DNA of 64,000 nt. It comes from Actinoallomurus purpureus. Lineage in GTDB: Bacteria; Actinomycetota; Actinomycetes; Streptosporangiales; Streptosporangiaceae. Of this stretch, positions 9,029-19,227 are shown piece by piece (position 1 is the stretch's first letter; each line of letters starts with the position of its first letter). Location of the stretch: contig NZ_JAMXMY010000026.1 in assembly GCF_024055795.1 (NCBI RefSeq), forward strand, positions 93,561-157,560, read 5' to 3'. The translations under genes were made by a program, and so were the position numbers. The notes beneath the pieces are model-generated. The model did no database searches. It was not told where the DNA came from and saw only the letters and a program-made list of their open reading frames with translations.

Positions 9029-10051
9029 ATGCCCCATGCCCGGAACCCCCGGATGTCCCGTCGCGGCCTGCTCGCCGCGTTCGGCGGAATCGGCGCCGGA
9101 GCGCTGGTCACCGCGTGCGGAGGAGGCGGTGGATCGGGCCCGGCGAAGGGCGGTGGATCCTGGGCGTTCACCGACGACCGCGGGCGTAAGGCCGGCGTGC
9201 GGGGCCGCCCGCGGCGCGTCGTCGCCTATGTCGGAACGGCCGCGGCCCTGCGCGACCTCGGCGTCGGGGATCAGATCGTCGGGGTGTTCGGACCGACGAA
9301 GCTCAAGGACGGCCGGCCCGACCCCCTCGCCGGCAGCCTCGACGTCGGCAAGGTCACGATCCTCGGCAACACCTTCGGCGAGTTCAACATCGAGAAGTAC
9401 GCCGGGCTGCGCCCCGACCTGCTGGTCACCAACATGTACCTGCCGAACGCCCTGTGGTATGTGCCCGACAACAGCAAGGACAAGATCGCCGCGCTCGCCC
9501 CGAGCGTCGCCATCACCGCCGCCAAGGTGCCGCTGACCGAACCCCTCCGGCGGTACGAGGAACTGGCCGCGGCCCTCGGCGCCGACCTGAAGGCCCGGCA
9601 GGTCACCGACGCCAAGACCCGGTTCGAGCGGGCGTCGGAGACGCTGCGCGCGGCGGCCAGGGCGAACGGCGGGCTCAAGGTCATGGCCGCGTCCGCGAGC
9701 CCCGACCTGTTCTACGTCTCCGACCCGAACGCCAATGCCGATCTGCGCTACTTCCGCAGCCTCGGCGTCGACCTCATCGTCCCGGGCAAGGTCAGCGCCC
9801 AGGGCTTCTTCGAGAGCCTGAGCTGGGAGAACGCCGACAAGTACCCGGCCGACCTTCTCCTGCTCGACAGCCGGACCTCCGCGCTGCAGCCCAAGGACCT
9901 GGGGGCCAAGCCCACCTGGGCGAAGCTGCCCGCCGTGAAGGCCGGCCAGATCACCCCCTGGCAGAGCGAGCCGCGGTTCAGCCACGCGGGCTGCGCGCCG
10001 CTCATCGAGTCCCTCGCCGCGGCCGTCCAGAAGGCGAAGAAGGTCCGGTGA
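9029..10051 (+). CDS. Siderophore-binding lipoprotein of the ABC importer
   Basis: 340 residues, ATG start after GAAGGAAGG. The N-terminus MPHARNPRMSRRGLLAAFGG has a twin-arginine-like pair, followed by a lipobox LVTAC at about residue 30 and a Gly-rich tether. This fits an exported, lipid-anchored FhuD/FepB-like solute-binding protein. The fold signature is present: WAFTDDRGRKAGV then PRRVVAYVGTAAALRDLGVGDQIVGVFG, and a long central helix. It would capture the ferric siderophore outside the membrane and deliver it to the FecCD permeases encoded divergently. Its stop overlaps the next gene by 4 bp (GTGA). Confidence 0.94.
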   Translation: MPHARNPRMSRRGLLAAFGGIGAGALVTACGGGGGSGPAKGGGSWAFTDDRGRKAGVRGRPRRVVAYVGTAAALRDLGVGDQIVGVFGPTKLKDGRPDPLAGSLDVGKVTILGNTFGEFNIEKYAGLRPDLLVTNMYLPNALWYVPDNSKDKIAALAPSVAITAAKVPLTEPLRRYEELAAALGADLKARQVTDAKTRFERASETLRAAARANGGLKVMAASASPDLFYVSDPNANADLRYFRSLGVDLIVPGKVSAQGFFESLSWENADKYPADLLLLDSRTSALQPKDLGAKPTWAKLPAVKAGQITPWQSEPRFSHAGCAPLIESLAAAVQKAKKVR

Positions 10052-10899
10052 GCACCACCCCCACCTCGGCACCCTTCCGTTTCTTCGACCTTCGCGTCGT
10101 ACGGACCGAACGCCTCGGCCCGTCCATGGTCCGGATCACGTTCGGCGGCGATCCGCTCGCGGAGTTCGCCGGGGGCGGCCGTGACCAGCGTTTCAAGCTC
10201 TTCCTCCCCCACCCCCACCAGGACGCCCCCGTGGTCCCCACCGACGCGGGCGAGGAGTGGTTCGCGCGCTGGCGGACGATGGACCCCGCCGTACGGGCGG
10301 TGATGCGCTCCTACACCGCGCGCGAGCAGCGCCGGGACCCCTGCGAGCTGGACGTCGACTTCGCCCTCCACGGGGACGGTGGACCGGCCTCCCGCTGGGC
10401 GGCCCGCGCCGCCGCCGGGGACCGTGTCGTCGTGCTCGGCCCGGTGACGCCCGACAACGGCGGCGTCGACTTCCGGCCGCCTCCCGGCACCGACTGGATC
10501 CTGCTCACCGGGGACGAGACCGCGCTGCCCGCCGTCGCCGGCATCCTCGCCTCGCTGCCGGCGGGCACCCGGGCGCGCGCGTGGATCGAGGTGCCGCACG
10601 CCGCCGACGTCCAGGACCTGCCGACGGACGCGGACGCCGAGATCACCTGGCTCGTCCGGGACGGCGCCCCCTCGGGCCTGATCCTGGACGCCGTCCGGGC
10701 CGCCGCACTGCCCGCCGGCACCCCGTACGCCTGGATCGCCGGCGAGGCCGGCGGCGTGCGGGCCCTGCGCCGGCACCTCGTCGGCGAACGCGGCCTCGAC
10801 CGCCGCGCGGTCGTCTTCACCGGCTACTGGCGCCGGGGCGCGACCGAGGAGGACCTGATCGCCGAGGCCGTGGCCGGCACCGCCCCCGCCGACGACTGA
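10048..10899 (+). CDS. Siderophore-interacting protein (FAD-dependent ferric-siderophore reductase)
   Basis: 283 residues from GTG 10048, overlapping the upstream stop by 4 bp. The N-terminal FAD-binding domain has RITFGG, FKLFLPHP and the flavin motif MRSYTAREQ. The C-terminal half is NAD(P)H-binding (DWILLTGDETALPAVAGILASLP and WIAGEAGGVRALRRHL), and it ends with FTGYWRRG, diagnostic of the ViuB/SIP family. It reduces imported ferric siderophore to release Fe2+ in the cytoplasm. The gene joins uptake to the following biosynthetic genes in one operon. Confidence 0.95.
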   Translation: MSTTPTSAPFRFFDLRVVRTERLGPSMVRITFGGDPLAEFAGGGRDQRFKLFLPHPHQDAPVVPTDAGEEWFARWRTMDPAVRAVMRSYTAREQRRDPCELDVDFALHGDGGPASRWAARAAAGDRVVVLGPVTPDNGGVDFRPPPGTDWILLTGDETALPAVAGILASLPAGTRARAWIEVPHAADVQDLPTDADAEITWLVRDGAPSGLILDAVRAAALPAGTPYAWIAGEAGGVRALRRHLVGERGLDRRAVVFTGYWRRGATEEDLIAEAVAGTAPADD

Positions 10900-10916
10900 C
10901 CTGGGAAGGACGACCC

Positions 10917-12383
10917 GTGACATTCACGTCGCCCCTGCTCGACGCCCACACCGCCGAGCTCTACCGCAGCCTCGTCACCGCCGGCGTCGGCCGCGTGGCG
11001 GACCGGATCGCCTCGGCGGACCGGCCGTTCACCGGGATCACCCCCGGCCGGCTCGCCGAGGAGGTGTCCGCCGTCGACCTCGACCGGCCGCTCGGCGACC
11101 CGACCGCCGCCCTCGATGAACTCGACCACCTCTACCTGCGGGACGCGGTCTACTTCCACCACCCCCGCTACCTCGCCCACCTCAACTGCCCGGTCGCGAT
11201 CCCCGCCCTGCTCGGCGAGGCCGTGCTGTCGGCGGTCAACTCCTCGGTCGACACCTGGGACCAGAGCGCCGGCGGAACTTTGATCGAACGCCGCCTGATC
11301 GACTGGACGGCCGGGCGCCTCGGCCTCGGCCCGGCCGCCGACGGGGTGTTCACCAGCGGCGGCACCCAGTCCAACCTCCAGGCCCTGCTGCTGGCCCGCG
11401 AGGAGGCGTGCCGGCGCGCGGACGCCCCGGCGCGTACCGATGTGCTGCCCCGCCTGCGCGTCCTCGCCTCCGCGTGCGGCCACTTCAGCGTCGTCAAGGC
11501 GGCCCGGCTGCTGGGGCTGGGCGAGGACGCGGTCATCGGCGTTCCGTGCGACCGGGACCGGCGGATGCGGCCGGGCGCGCTCGCCCGCGAACTCGACCGC
11601 TGCCGCCGTCAGGGCCTGCTGCCCATGGCCGTGGTCGCCACCGCCGGGACCACCGACTTCGGCAGCATCGACCCGCTGCCGGAGATCGCCGAGATCTGCG
11701 TGTCGGCGGACGTGTGGCTGCACGTGGACGCGGCCTACGGCTGCGGGCTGCTGGTGTCGCGCCGGCGCCACCTGCTCGACGGCGTCGAGCGGGCCGACTC
11801 GGTCACCGTGGACTACCACAAGTCGTTCTTCCAGCCGGTCAGCTCCAGCGCGGTGCTCGTACGGGACCGGGCGGCGCTGCGGCACGTGACCTACCACGCC
11901 GACTACCTCAACCCCGCGCGCAGCGCCGCACAGGGCCTCCCCAACCAGGTCGACAAGAGCCTGCAGACGACCCGGCGGTTCGACGCGCTGAAACTGTGGC
12001 TGACGCTGCGGATCACGGGGGCGGACGCCGTCGGCGAACTCTTCGACGCGGTGATCGACCGGGCGGCCGAGGCATGGGCGCTGCTGGACCCCGACCCGCG
12101 CTTCGAGGTCGTCGTACGGCCCCGGCTGAGCACCCTGGTGTTCCGCTACGCGCCTCCCGGCGTGAGCGACGACGCGCTCGACCAGGCCAACCTGCACGCG
12201 GCCGCCGCGCTGTCCGCCTCCGGAGCGGCCGTCGTCGCCACGACCGTCGTCGACGGCCGCCACCACCTGAAGTTCACGCTCCTCAACCCGCGCACCACCG
12301 TCGTCGACGTCGCCGACGTCCTCGACCTCCTCGCCGGACACGCCCGCGCCTACCTGGGAGACGACCTTGCCCACGCCTCATGA
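10917..12383 (+). CDS. desA: DesA-like PLP-dependent lysine/ornithine decarboxylase
   Basis: 488 residues from GTG 10917 with GGGAAGGA upstream. Group II decarboxylase fold: PLP-stacking [15 protein letters not shown], Asp in WLHVDAAYG, and the Schiff-base lysine in DYHKSFFQP (Lys302). The family decarboxylates lysine to cadaverine (or ornithine to putrescine) as the first step of desferrioxamine biosynthesis. Placement directly before the amine N-monooxygenase supports this. Substrate choice cannot be read from sequence alone. The 3' end overlaps desB by 17 bp. Confidence 0.93.
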   Translation: MTFTSPLLDAHTAELYRSLVTAGVGRVADRIASADRPFTGITPGRLAEEVSAVDLDRPLGDPTAALDELDHLYLRDAVYFHHPRYLAHLNCPVAIPALLGEAVLSAVNSSVDTWDQSAGGTLIERRLIDWTAGRLGLGPAADGVFTSGGTQSNLQALLLAREEACRRADAPARTDVLPRLRVLASACGHFSVVKAARLLGLGEDAVIGVPCDRDRRMRPGALARELDRCRRQGLLPMAVVATAGTTDFGSIDPLPEIAEICVSADVWLHVDAAYGCGLLVSRRRHLLDGVERADSVTVDYHKSFFQPVSSSAVLVRDRAALRHVTYHADYLNPARSAAQGLPNQVDKSLQTTRRFDALKLWLTLRITGADAVGELFDAVIDRAAEAWALLDPDPRFEVVVRPRLSTLVFRYAPPGVSDDALDQANLHAAAALSASGAAVVATTVVDGRHHLKFTLLNPRTTVVDVADVLDLLAGHARAYLGDDLAHAS

Positions 12384-13680
12384 CTTCGTCGCCATCGGAC
12401 TGGGCCCCTTCAACCTCGGCCTCGCCTGCCTGACCGACCCGATCGACGAGCTCAACGGAATCTTCCTGGAGAGCGAGCCGGAGTTCGCCTGGCACCCGGG
12501 AATGCTGCTGGAGGGCGCCACCCTGCAGACGCCGTTCCTCGCCGACCTGGTCACGCTGGCCGACCCGACCTCGCCGTTCTCGTTCCTGAACTACCTGAAG
12601 GAGTCGGGGCGCCTGTACTCCTTCTACATCCGCGAGAGCTTCTTCCCGCTGCGCACCGAGTACGTCGACTACTGCCGTTGGGCGGCCGGCCGGCTCTCCA
12701 CGATCCGCTTCGGCCACCACGTCACGGCCGTGGAGTACGACGAGGCCGAGGAGGTGTACGTCGTCCACGCCGACCGCAGGGCCACCGGCGACCGCGCGAC
12801 CTTCCGGGCGCGGAGCCTGGTCCTGGGCACCGGGACGCCGCCCCACGTCCCGGACAGCTGCCGCGACCTGCCCGGCGACGCGATCCACGCCTCCGACTAC
12901 CTGCGGCACCGCTCGTCGCTGCGGGAGAAGCGGAGCGTCACCGTCGTCGGCAGCGGCCAGAGCGCGGCGGAGATCTACCACGACCTGCTGCAGGACGTCG
13001 GCCGCCACGACTACGAGCTGAACTGGGTGACCCGATCGCCCCGGTTCTTCCCGCTGGAGTACACCAAGCTGACGCTGGAGATGACGTCGCCGGAGTACAC
13101 CGACTACTTCCACGCGCTGCCCGCCGCGACCCGCGACCGGCTCTCGGTGGCCCAGAAGGGCCTGTACAAGGGGATCAACGCCGACCTCATCAACGAGATC
13201 TTCGACCTGCTGTACCGCCAGAGCCTCGACCGCCCGTGCCCGACCCGGCTGCTGACCAACACGGCGCTGCGGGAGGTGCGCCACGACGCCGGGACCGGCG
13301 CGTACACCCTCGGCCTGCGCCAGGAGGAACAGGGACGGGACTTCACCCTCGCCACCGAGGGCCTGGTCCTCGCGACCGGCTACCGCTACCAGGTCCCCGC
13401 CTTCCTCACCCCGGTCGCTGACCGCATCCGCTGGGACGAGTCCGGGCGCTTCAAGGTGCGCCGCGACTACACCGTGGACACGGCGGGCGGCGGCGTCTAC
13501 GTCCAGAACGCCGAACTCCACACGCACGGCTTCGTGGCGCCCGACCTGGGCATGGCCGCGTACCGCAACTCCTGGATCATCCGGGGCCTGCTGGGCCGCG
13601 AGCACTATCCGATCGAGACGTCCATCGCGTTCCAGGAGTTCGGGGTCCCCGCCGCGTCGAGGGAGGTCGTCTCCGCATGA
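12367..13680 (+). CDS. desB: DesB-like amine N-hydroxylase (FAD monooxygenase)
   Basis: 437 residues. The start is TTG 12367, with TGGGAG seven bases upstream, inside the end of desA. It belongs to the IucD/SidA/PvdA lysine-ornithine N-monooxygenase family: FAD motif [10 protein letters not shown] at residues 11-20, [38 protein letters not shown] motif [16 protein letters not shown] and the C-terminal [10 protein letters not shown]. It hydroxylates the diamine (cadaverine) to N-hydroxycadaverine. The stop overlaps the next gene's ATG (ATGA), so desA, desB and desCD are translationally coupled. Confidence 0.95.
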   Translation: MPTPHDFVAIGLGPFNLGLACLTDPIDELNGIFLESEPEFAWHPGMLLEGATLQTPFLADLVTLADPTSPFSFLNYLKESGRLYSFYIRESFFPLRTEYVDYCRWAAGRLSTIRFGHHVTAVEYDEAEEVYVVHADRRATGDRATFRARSLVLGTGTPPHVPDSCRDLPGDAIHASDYLRHRSSLREKRSVTVVGSGQSAAEIYHDLLQDVGRHDYELNWVTRSPRFFPLEYTKLTLEMTSPEYTDYFHALPAATRDRLSVAQKGLYKGINADLINEIFDLLYRQSLDRPCPTRLLTNTALREVRHDAGTGAYTLGLRQEEQGRDFTLATEGLVLATGYRYQVPAFLTPVADRIRWDESGRFKVRRDYTVDTAGGGVYVQNAELHTHGFVAPDLGMAAYRNSWIIRGLLGREHYPIETSIAFQEFGVPAASREVVSA

Positions 13681-16076
13681 TCGTGTTCTCCCGCACCGAC
13701 GACCGGCTCGGCGAGTTCGCGCTGCGGCCCGTGGACCCGGCCGGCGACGCCCCGCTCGTGCACCGCTGGGTCGCCCACCCCAAGTCGGTGTTCTGGATGA
13801 TGGGCGACGCCACCCTGTCCGACGTGGTCGCGGAGTTCGAGACCATCGCGGCCCGGCCCGGTCATGACGCGTTCCTCGGCCTGCACGAAGGCCGCCCGGC
13901 CTTCCTCGTCGAACGCTACGACCCGCGCCGGGAGCTCGGTACCGCGTACGAGGCGCGCCCTGGCGACGTGGGCATGCACTTCCTGGTCGCACCGGCCGAC
14001 ACGCCGATCCACGGCTTCACCCGCGCCGTCATCGTCACCGCCATGGAGCTGCTGTTCGCCGACCCGGAGACCCGCCGAGTGATCGTCGAACCGGACGTCC
14101 GCAACACGGCCGTGCACGCCCTCAACGCGCAGGTCGGCTTCGAGGTCGTCGGCACCGTGTCGCTCCCGGAGAAGCGTGCCCTCCTGAGCGTCTGCACCCG
14201 TGACCGGTACGAGGCGACCCGGCGCGGCGCCGACCGTCCCGACCCGGTCGCGCACCTGACCCCCGAACGCTGGGCCCACGCGAATCGGATGCTCGTGCGC
14301 AAGGCCCTCGCCGAGTTCGCGCACGAGCGGCTGCTGACCCCGGAACGGCTGCCCGACGGGCGGTACGCCGTGCGGAGCGACGACGGCACCGTCGAGTACC
14401 GGTTCGCGGCGCGCGTGCTGGCGCTGGACCACTGGGAGATCGACGCGGACTCCATCACCCGGTGGCGGTCCGGCGCCGAGCTCCCCCTGGACGCGCTCGA
14501 CCTGATCCTGGAGCTGCGCCACACGCTCGGCCTCACCGACGAGGTCCTCCCGGTCTACCTGGAGGAGATCGGCAGCACCCTGGCGAGCAGTGCCTTCAAG
14601 CTCGCCCGGCCACCGGTCCCCGCGGCCGACCTCGCGCGGGCCGACTTCCAGACCATCGAGACCGGCATGACCGAGGGCCACCCCTGCTTCGTCGCCAACA
14701 ACGGGCGCCTCGGCTTCGACCTGGCCGAGTACCACCGGTACGCCCCGGAGGCCGCCCGCCCCGTCCGCCTGCTGTGGCTGGCCGCGCACCGGGACCGCTC
14801 CACCTTCACCAGCGGCGCGGGCCTGGACCATGACGCGCTGGTCCGCGCGGAGCTGGGCGCGGCGACCCTCGAACGGTTCTCCACGACCATGGCCGGGCTC
14901 GGCCTGGACCTCGCCGACTATCACCTGATCCCCGTGCACCCGTGGCAGTGGTGGAACCGGCTGTCGGTGACCTTCGCGGGCGACGTGGCGCGACGGCGTC
15001 TCGTCTTCCTCGGGCCCGGTGACGACGAGTACCTCGCCCAGCAGTCGATCCGGACGTTCTTCAACGTCAGCGCCCCGTCCAGGCACTACGTCAAGACGGC
15101 CCTGTCCGTGCTGAACATGGGCTTCCTGCGCGGCCTGTCCGCCGAGTACATGGCGGCCACCCCGGCCATCAACGACTGGGTCGCCGACCTGGTCGCGGGC
15201 GACGAGGTCCTGAAGCGGACGGGCCTGACCGTCCTGCGGGAGCGCGCGGCGGTCGGGTACCACCATGAGCAGTACGCCGCCGCCTCCGCCAAGGGCTCGC
15301 CGTACCTGAAGATGCTGGCCGCGCTCTGGCGGGAGAGCCCAATGCCACTGCTCGGGCCGGGCGAGCGGCTCGCGACCATGGCGTCGCTGCTGCACGTCGA
15401 CCGCTTCGGTGGCTCCTTCGTCAGCGCCCTGATCAACGGATCGGGGCTCGACCCGGTCGCCTGGCTGCGCCGGTACCTCGACGCCTACCTGACGCCGATC
15501 CTGCACTGCTTCTACGCCCACGACCTGGTCTTCATGCCGCACGGCGAGAACGTCATCCTCGTCCTGGACGAACGGGGAGTCCCCCGGCGCGCCGTCTTCA
15601 AGGACATCGCCGAGGAGATCGGGGTGATGAGCGCCGACCGGCCGCTGCCCCCGGCGGTCGAGCGGGTCCGCGCCGACGTGCCCGAGGACATGAAGATCCT
15701 GTCGGTCTTCACGGACGTCTTCGACTGCTTCTTCCGCTTCCTCGCCGCGATCCTCGACGCGGACGGCACCGTGGACGAGGACACGTTCTGGTCGACGGTG
15801 GCCGCGTGCGTTCTCGACTACCAGGACTCGGTCCCCCACCTGGCCGACCGGTTCGCGCGGCACGACCTGTTCGCCGAGCGGTTCGCGCTGTCCTGCCTCA
15901 ACCGCCTGCAACTGCGGAACAACCGGCAGATGGTCGACCTGGCCGACCCGGCCGGCGCCCTGCAACTCATCGGCACCCTGGAGAACCCCATCGCCCGCTT
16001 CGCACCCCGTCCGGCCTCTGTGGCGAACATCACGGATACAAGATCACGCAGAACGGGGCAGGATCTCAGAAAGTAG
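13677..16076 (+). CDS. desCD: Fused DesC acyltransferase - DesD NIS synthetase
   Basis: 799 residues combining two enzymes that are separate in Streptomyces. Residues ~1-185 are a GNAT/RhbD-type acyltransferase ([54 protein letters not shown]) that acylates N-hydroxycadaverine. Residues ~200-790 are an IucA/IucC synthetase ([70 protein letters not shown]) that condenses the hydroxamate units using ATP. It should yield a desferrioxamine-like trihydroxamate. The C-terminus after NPIARF differs from a second, truncated copy of the gene end at 17104, so the last ~25 residues may have been replaced. Confidence 0.93.
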   Translation: MIVFSRTDDRLGEFALRPVDPAGDAPLVHRWVAHPKSVFWMMGDATLSDVVAEFETIAARPGHDAFLGLHEGRPAFLVERYDPRRELGTAYEARPGDVGMHFLVAPADTPIHGFTRAVIVTAMELLFADPETRRVIVEPDVRNTAVHALNAQVGFEVVGTVSLPEKRALLSVCTRDRYEATRRGADRPDPVAHLTPERWAHANRMLVRKALAEFAHERLLTPERLPDGRYAVRSDDGTVEYRFAARVLALDHWEIDADSITRWRSGAELPLDALDLILELRHTLGLTDEVLPVYLEEIGSTLASSAFKLARPPVPAADLARADFQTIETGMTEGHPCFVANNGRLGFDLAEYHRYAPEAARPVRLLWLAAHRDRSTFTSGAGLDHDALVRAELGAATLERFSTTMAGLGLDLADYHLIPVHPWQWWNRLSVTFAGDVARRRLVFLGPGDDEYLAQQSIRTFFNVSAPSRHYVKTALSVLNMGFLRGLSAEYMAATPAINDWVADLVAGDEVLKRTGLTVLRERAAVGYHHEQYAAASAKGSPYLKMLAALWRESPMPLLGPGERLATMASLLHVDRFGGSFVSALINGSGLDPVAWLRRYLDAYLTPILHCFYAHDLVFMPHGENVILVLDERGVPRRAVFKDIAEEIGVMSADRPLPPAVERVRADVPEDMKILSVFTDVFDCFFRFLAAILDADGTVDEDTFWSTVAACVLDYQDSVPHLADRFARHDLFAERFALSCLNRLQLRNNRQMVDLADPAGALQLIGTLENPIARFAPRPASVANITDTRSRRTGQDLRK
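15948..16003 (+). repeat. desD 3'-end repeat, copy 1
   Basis: These 56 bp encode the last conserved residues of the NIS synthetase ([19 protein letters not shown]). They recur with two mismatches at 17104-17159, in the same orientation, directly after the inserted DHDPS-like gene. Sequence diverges on both sides of the repeat. Confidence 0.9.
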
Positions 16077-16160
16077 CCCCCCCCGTGAGAGGCATGGTCA
16101 GATGACCGCGACGCGAGGCCACCGCTCCACCGCCTTGGTCCGTCAGCAGATCGGTGTCCG

Positions 16161-17099
16161 GTGAAACCCCCCACGGGCACATGGGCAACGGTGCTCCTGC
16201 CGCTCGACGAAGACGACAATCTGCGCTGGGAGCATGTCGGCGAGCAGGTGGACCACCTCATCGCCGCCAGCGTGGACGGCGTGTACACGGGTGGGTCGGC
16301 CGCAGAATTCTGGACGCAGAGCGAAGCGGAGGTCGATCGGCTCACCGCACTTGTGGCCGAGCGCTGCGCATCGGCAGGGATGCCGTTCCAGATCGGCTGC
16401 GCCCACCCCAGTCCACAGGTCGCCCTTGACCGGCTCCGCCGCGCCCGGGAACTGGCGCCCGCGGCGATCCAGGTGATCCTGCCGGACTGGTTCGCCGTTA
16501 CCGACCGCGAGGCGATCGCCTTCCTGCGCCGGCTCGCCGACGAGGCGACACCGGTACCCCTGGTCCTGTACAACCCCCCGCATTCCAAGCGCGTGCTGAC
16601 CCCAGACGAATATGGGCGCTTGTGCGATGAGGTCCCGGAGATCATCGGGCTCAAGGTCGGCGACGGGGACGATGCCTGGTACGAGGCGATGGGCCCGGTG
16701 ATGGAACGTGTTTCCGTGTTCGTACCAGGCCACCATCTCGCTTCCGGCCACTCTCGCGGCGCGGCCGGCGCATACTCCAACATCGCCTGTCTGAACCCCT
16801 ACGCCGCCGTGGCCTGGTGGCATGCCATCCGCGACGGCCTCTCCGCCGCGATGTCCACAGAAGCCCGCCTCAACGCCTTCCTCAGCGAGTTCATCCAGCC
16901 GCTCCAGCGCGAATACTGCAATGCCGCACTCGACAAACTGCTGGCCACGATCGGCGGCTGGTCCCCGATCGGCACACGGCTACGCTGGCCTTATTACGGC
17001 GTGCCCCCCGAACACGCCGAGACGCTGCGCGCCATCGCCCGCGAACGCCTGCCCGACTTCACCCGCACAGAACCAGGCACCACGTCGACCTCGCCCTGA
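16161..17099 (+). CDS. Dihydrodipicolinate synthase/N-acetylneuraminate lyase family aldolase
   Basis: 312 residues, GTG start at 16161. TIM-barrel class I aldolase: LLPLDEDDNLRWEHVGEQVDHLIAASVDGVYTGGSAAE, then LVLYNPP (the Tyr of the YxNP motif) and IIGLKVGDG, whose lysine would form the Schiff base. The usual GTTGE is here GGSAAE, so it is not DapA proper. The substrate, a 2-oxo acid, is unknown. It lies just after desCD but is flanked by direct repeats of the desD end, indicating insertion rather than an original siderophore gene. Its own last 159 bp recur at 43346-43504. Confidence 0.88.
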   Translation: MKPPTGTWATVLLPLDEDDNLRWEHVGEQVDHLIAASVDGVYTGGSAAEFWTQSEAEVDRLTALVAERCASAGMPFQIGCAHPSPQVALDRLRRARELAPAAIQVILPDWFAVTDREAIAFLRRLADEATPVPLVLYNPPHSKRVLTPDEYGRLCDEVPEIIGLKVGDGDDAWYEAMGPVMERVSVFVPGHHLASGHSRGAAGAYSNIACLNPYAAVAWWHAIRDGLSAAMSTEARLNAFLSEFIQPLQREYCNAALDKLLATIGGWSPIGTRLRWPYYGVPPEHAETLRAIARERLPDFTRTEPGTTSTSP

Positions 17100-17103
17100 G
17101 CCG

Positions 17104-17238
17104 CCGGCCGGCGCCCTGCAACTCGTCGGCACCCTGGAGATCCCCATCGCCCGCTTCGCGCGGCACACCGGCCGGTTCCAGCGGTATACAACGCTTTCGC
17201 TGGGCAAGAATGACGCCATGACGGGACAGGAGCACTAA
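17104..17238 (+). pseudogene. Detached second copy of a desD 3' end
   Basis: Begins five bases after the DHDPS-like stop. It reads PPAGALQLVGTLEIPIARFARHTGRFQRYT and ends at a TAA at 17236-17238. The first 56 bp match the end of desCD at 54 of 56 positions. It has no start codon or upstream domain, so it is a non-functional tail, perhaps the original 3' end of desD separated by insertion of the aldolase gene. The rest of the 157-bp gap shows nothing else. Confidence 0.8.
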
Positions 17239-17256
17239 GCCGGGATGGGCGCACGC

Positions 17257-17871
17257 TCAGCAGGACCCGCCGGCGACCGCGGCAGAGAGCTTCCAGTAGT
17301 ACTCCGGAGGCACCCATGATGGCGTCTTATAGACCGAAGTCACTTTGCCGCCCCTGTTGCCGGTGACCGTCATGCACACGGCGTGCTCGCCCTTGGCCGT
17401 AATGCCGTAGCGCTCGATTATCTTTTTTGACTGCGATCCGCCTGGACTCCGTTGGGCTTCGTCACGCGAGACCGCGAGCATCACATGGTTCTTTTTTGCT
17501 TCGGCGGCATCCCGCACTGCGGACTCAACGTATGACGTGAAGACGCCATCCTTGTCGAGGGATTCGATGAGCACGCTGTCGGACTGGAGCGCGCGGGCGG
17601 CCTGGTCGGCGGCGACTCGCACCTCACTGCCGCTCCAGGAAACACTGTCTTGGATGCGATACAACTGGAAGGCGCCGAAGGCCATGAACGCCGCGACGAT
17701 GAAGCAGACGGCCCGCTGGGCGATGAACGCGGAATCTGAGGGCTCATTCGCCTCGGGATTCGCATACCACCGGGCTTGGAAGCGCCACCAAAGCGTGCGC
17801 TGCTCCTGAAATCCCAGGATGGCCATGCCTACGGCCATGAGCCCAACGATTATCGGCCAGAAGAGGTTCAT
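17257..17871 (-). CDS. DUF6199-like membrane protein, function unknown
   Basis: 204 residues from ATG 17871 (GGAG 10 bp upstream); a GTG at 17916 would add 15 Arg-rich residues. Residues 1-20 are a membrane helix (MNLFWPIIVGLMAVGMAILG). The segment LWWRFQARWYANPEANEPSDSAF matches the small DUF6199 family pattern as I know it, and a second hydrophobic helix (AVCFIVAAFMAFGAFQLY) follows. The remaining ~130 residues are an extracytoplasmic or cytoplasmic domain containing two Cys (HAVCMTV; GGSC at the end). Base composition is visibly lower in GC than its neighbours, suggesting acquisition. Isolated gene with no operon partner. Confidence 0.75.
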   Translation of the reverse strand: MNLFWPIIVGLMAVGMAILGFQEQRTLWWRFQARWYANPEANEPSDSAFIAQRAVCFIVAAFMAFGAFQLYRIQDSVSWSGSEVRVAADQAARALQSDSVLIESLDKDGVFTSYVESAVRDAAEAKKNHVMLAVSRDEAQRSPGGSQSKKIIERYGITAKGEHAVCMTVTGNRGGKVTSVYKTPSWVPPEYYWKLSAAVAGGSC

Positions 17872-18046
17872 GCGGTTGTTGCTCCAGAGTCTCCGGCGGG
17901 TTCGGCGCCGAGTCACGCATCGAAGGCCCTGCGGGCCGACGCACTCAAGCTCATCGTCACCATATGATCACTGACAGGAGCGAGTGTCGCATATCCGGAC
18001 TCGACTGCCAGCCGGTGGGTGGCCGCGAGGAGCGGCTCCCCCAGAG

Positions 18047-18811
18047 TCAGCTGCCCTGGCGGCGCTTGTCCCGGGCGTAGATGACCGCCTGTTTTCCGTC
18101 ACCGGGGCTACGGCGGTCCAGTTCGAACAGGGTCGTGGCGGTCATCAGGTCGCTGAGTTTGGCGTATCCGTAGTTGCGGGAGTCGAAGTCGGGGCGTTGC
18201 TTGGTGATGATGTGCCCGACATTGGCCAGCGGGGCCCAGTCATCGTCGGAGGCCGCCTCCACGGCGTTGCGCAGCTGGTTCACCAGCGCGGTATCGGCCT
18301 TGAGCTTCGCGGCCGACGCCGGCGGAGCCGGCCTCAGCGACACGTCGGCGGGAGTGGCCGGGCTCGTGGCGTAGCTCAGGTTTTCGATGTAGATGAACTT
18401 GTCACATGCCGAGACGAAGGGCTTGGGCGTCTTACGTTCACCGAACCCGTACACGGTCAGACCGGACTCGCGGATCCGCGCGGCCAGGCGAGTGAAGTCA
18501 CTGTCGCTGGAGACGAGGCAGAAGCCGTCGAACCGCCCGGTGTACAGCAGGTCCATCGCGTCGATGACCATCGCGGCGTCGGTGGCGTTCTTGCCCGTGG
18601 TGTAGGCGAACTGCTGGATCGGCTGAATCGACTGGGTCAGCAACGGCTCTTTCCAGCCTTTCAGGTTCGTACCCGTCCAGTCGCCGTACGCCCGTTTGAC
18701 ATTCGCTGTGCCGTACTTGGCGACCTCGGCCAACAAGTCCTCGACCACCGAAGACTGGGCGTTGTCCGCATCGATGAGCACGGCGAGCTTGGCAGTGTTC
18801 TCACTGACCAC
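18047..18811 (-). CDS. NYN-domain protein (PIN-like nuclease) with C-terminal OST-HTH/LOTUS domain
   Basis: 254 residues from GTG 18811, preceded by GAGGAGAAG. The open frame upstream to 19249 is not supported. Residues 5-140 are a NYN domain of the LabA type: KLAVLIDADNAQ, GNATDAAMVIDAMDLLY, FCLVSSDSDFTRLAARIRESG, with the acidic residues (D12, D15 and the SSDSDF Asp) expected to bind Mg2+. Residues ~175-250 resemble an OST-HTH/LOTUS RNA-binding domain (LRNAVEAASDDDWAPLANVGHIITKQRPDFDSRNYGYAKLSDLM). It is predicted to act on RNA. Common in actinomycetes; substrate unknown. Confidence 0.9.
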   Translation of the reverse strand: MVSENTAKLAVLIDADNAQSSVVEDLLAEVAKYGTANVKRAYGDWTGTNLKGWKEPLLTQSIQPIQQFAYTTGKNATDAAMVIDAMDLLYTGRFDGFCLVSSDSDFTRLAARIRESGLTVYGFGERKTPKPFVSACDKFIYIENLSYATSPATPADVSLRPAPPASAAKLKADTALVNQLRNAVEAASDDDWAPLANVGHIITKQRPDFDSRNYGYAKLSDLMTATTLFELDRRSPGDGKQAVIYARDKRRQGS

Positions 18812-18970
18812 GGCGCTTCTCCTCGTCTCGGGGTACCGGAAGGCCAAAGTCGGACCAGCAGCCAGTGTGCAGGACGCCAGGTCGGCGCGCACTGCTCGGG
18901 CATGGCGAGTGCGATGCCGCCGGCGGCGATTCGGCTCCGGCCGCACTCGGGTACCGGACCGCGCGCCGAC

Positions 18971-19118
18971 GGCCCGCTCGCCCCGGTCGTCGTCGTCTCC
19001 TCCTTCGAGGAGGGACTGGAGAAGGCGAGCGACTCGCGCTTCGGCCTCGCCTCCACCGTGTACACCGACGACCCGGCGCACATCGCCGCGGCGCGGGGCA
19101 TCCCCGCCGGAGTCGTCT
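18971..19118 (+). pseudogene. Aldehyde dehydrogenase remnant
   Basis: This frame reads GPLAPVVVVSSFEEGLEK, then DSRFGLASTVYTDD and GIPAGVV, the characteristic C-terminal stretch of NAD-dependent aldehyde dehydrogenases (GP..PV......EA...N.S.FGLAA.V.T). There is no catalytic Cys region and no start, and the match ends abruptly on both sides. It is about 50 codons of a gene otherwise lost. Confidence 0.7.
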
Positions 19119-19227
19119 CGCGGTCGGTCGCCTATGTCGACCGCTGGGATGGCTGTGCGAGCGTCCTCAGCGAGGTACTGGAGGTAATCGTGGAAGGTCA
19201 TGGCCGACGGGGTTCCTGGCTGTTGGA

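Noticed and set aside
13605..15965. 786-codon open frame opposite desCD
   Set aside because: Arg/Val/Gly-rich translation typical of an antisense shadow in high-GC DNA; the opposite strand carries a complete enzyme with all motifs.
19134..19210. Minus-strand MTFHDYLQYLAEDARTAIPAVDIG as an extra gene or NYN N-terminus
   Set aside because: Protein-like for about 25 residues only, then out of character; GTG 18811 with its ribosome site is the better NYN start.
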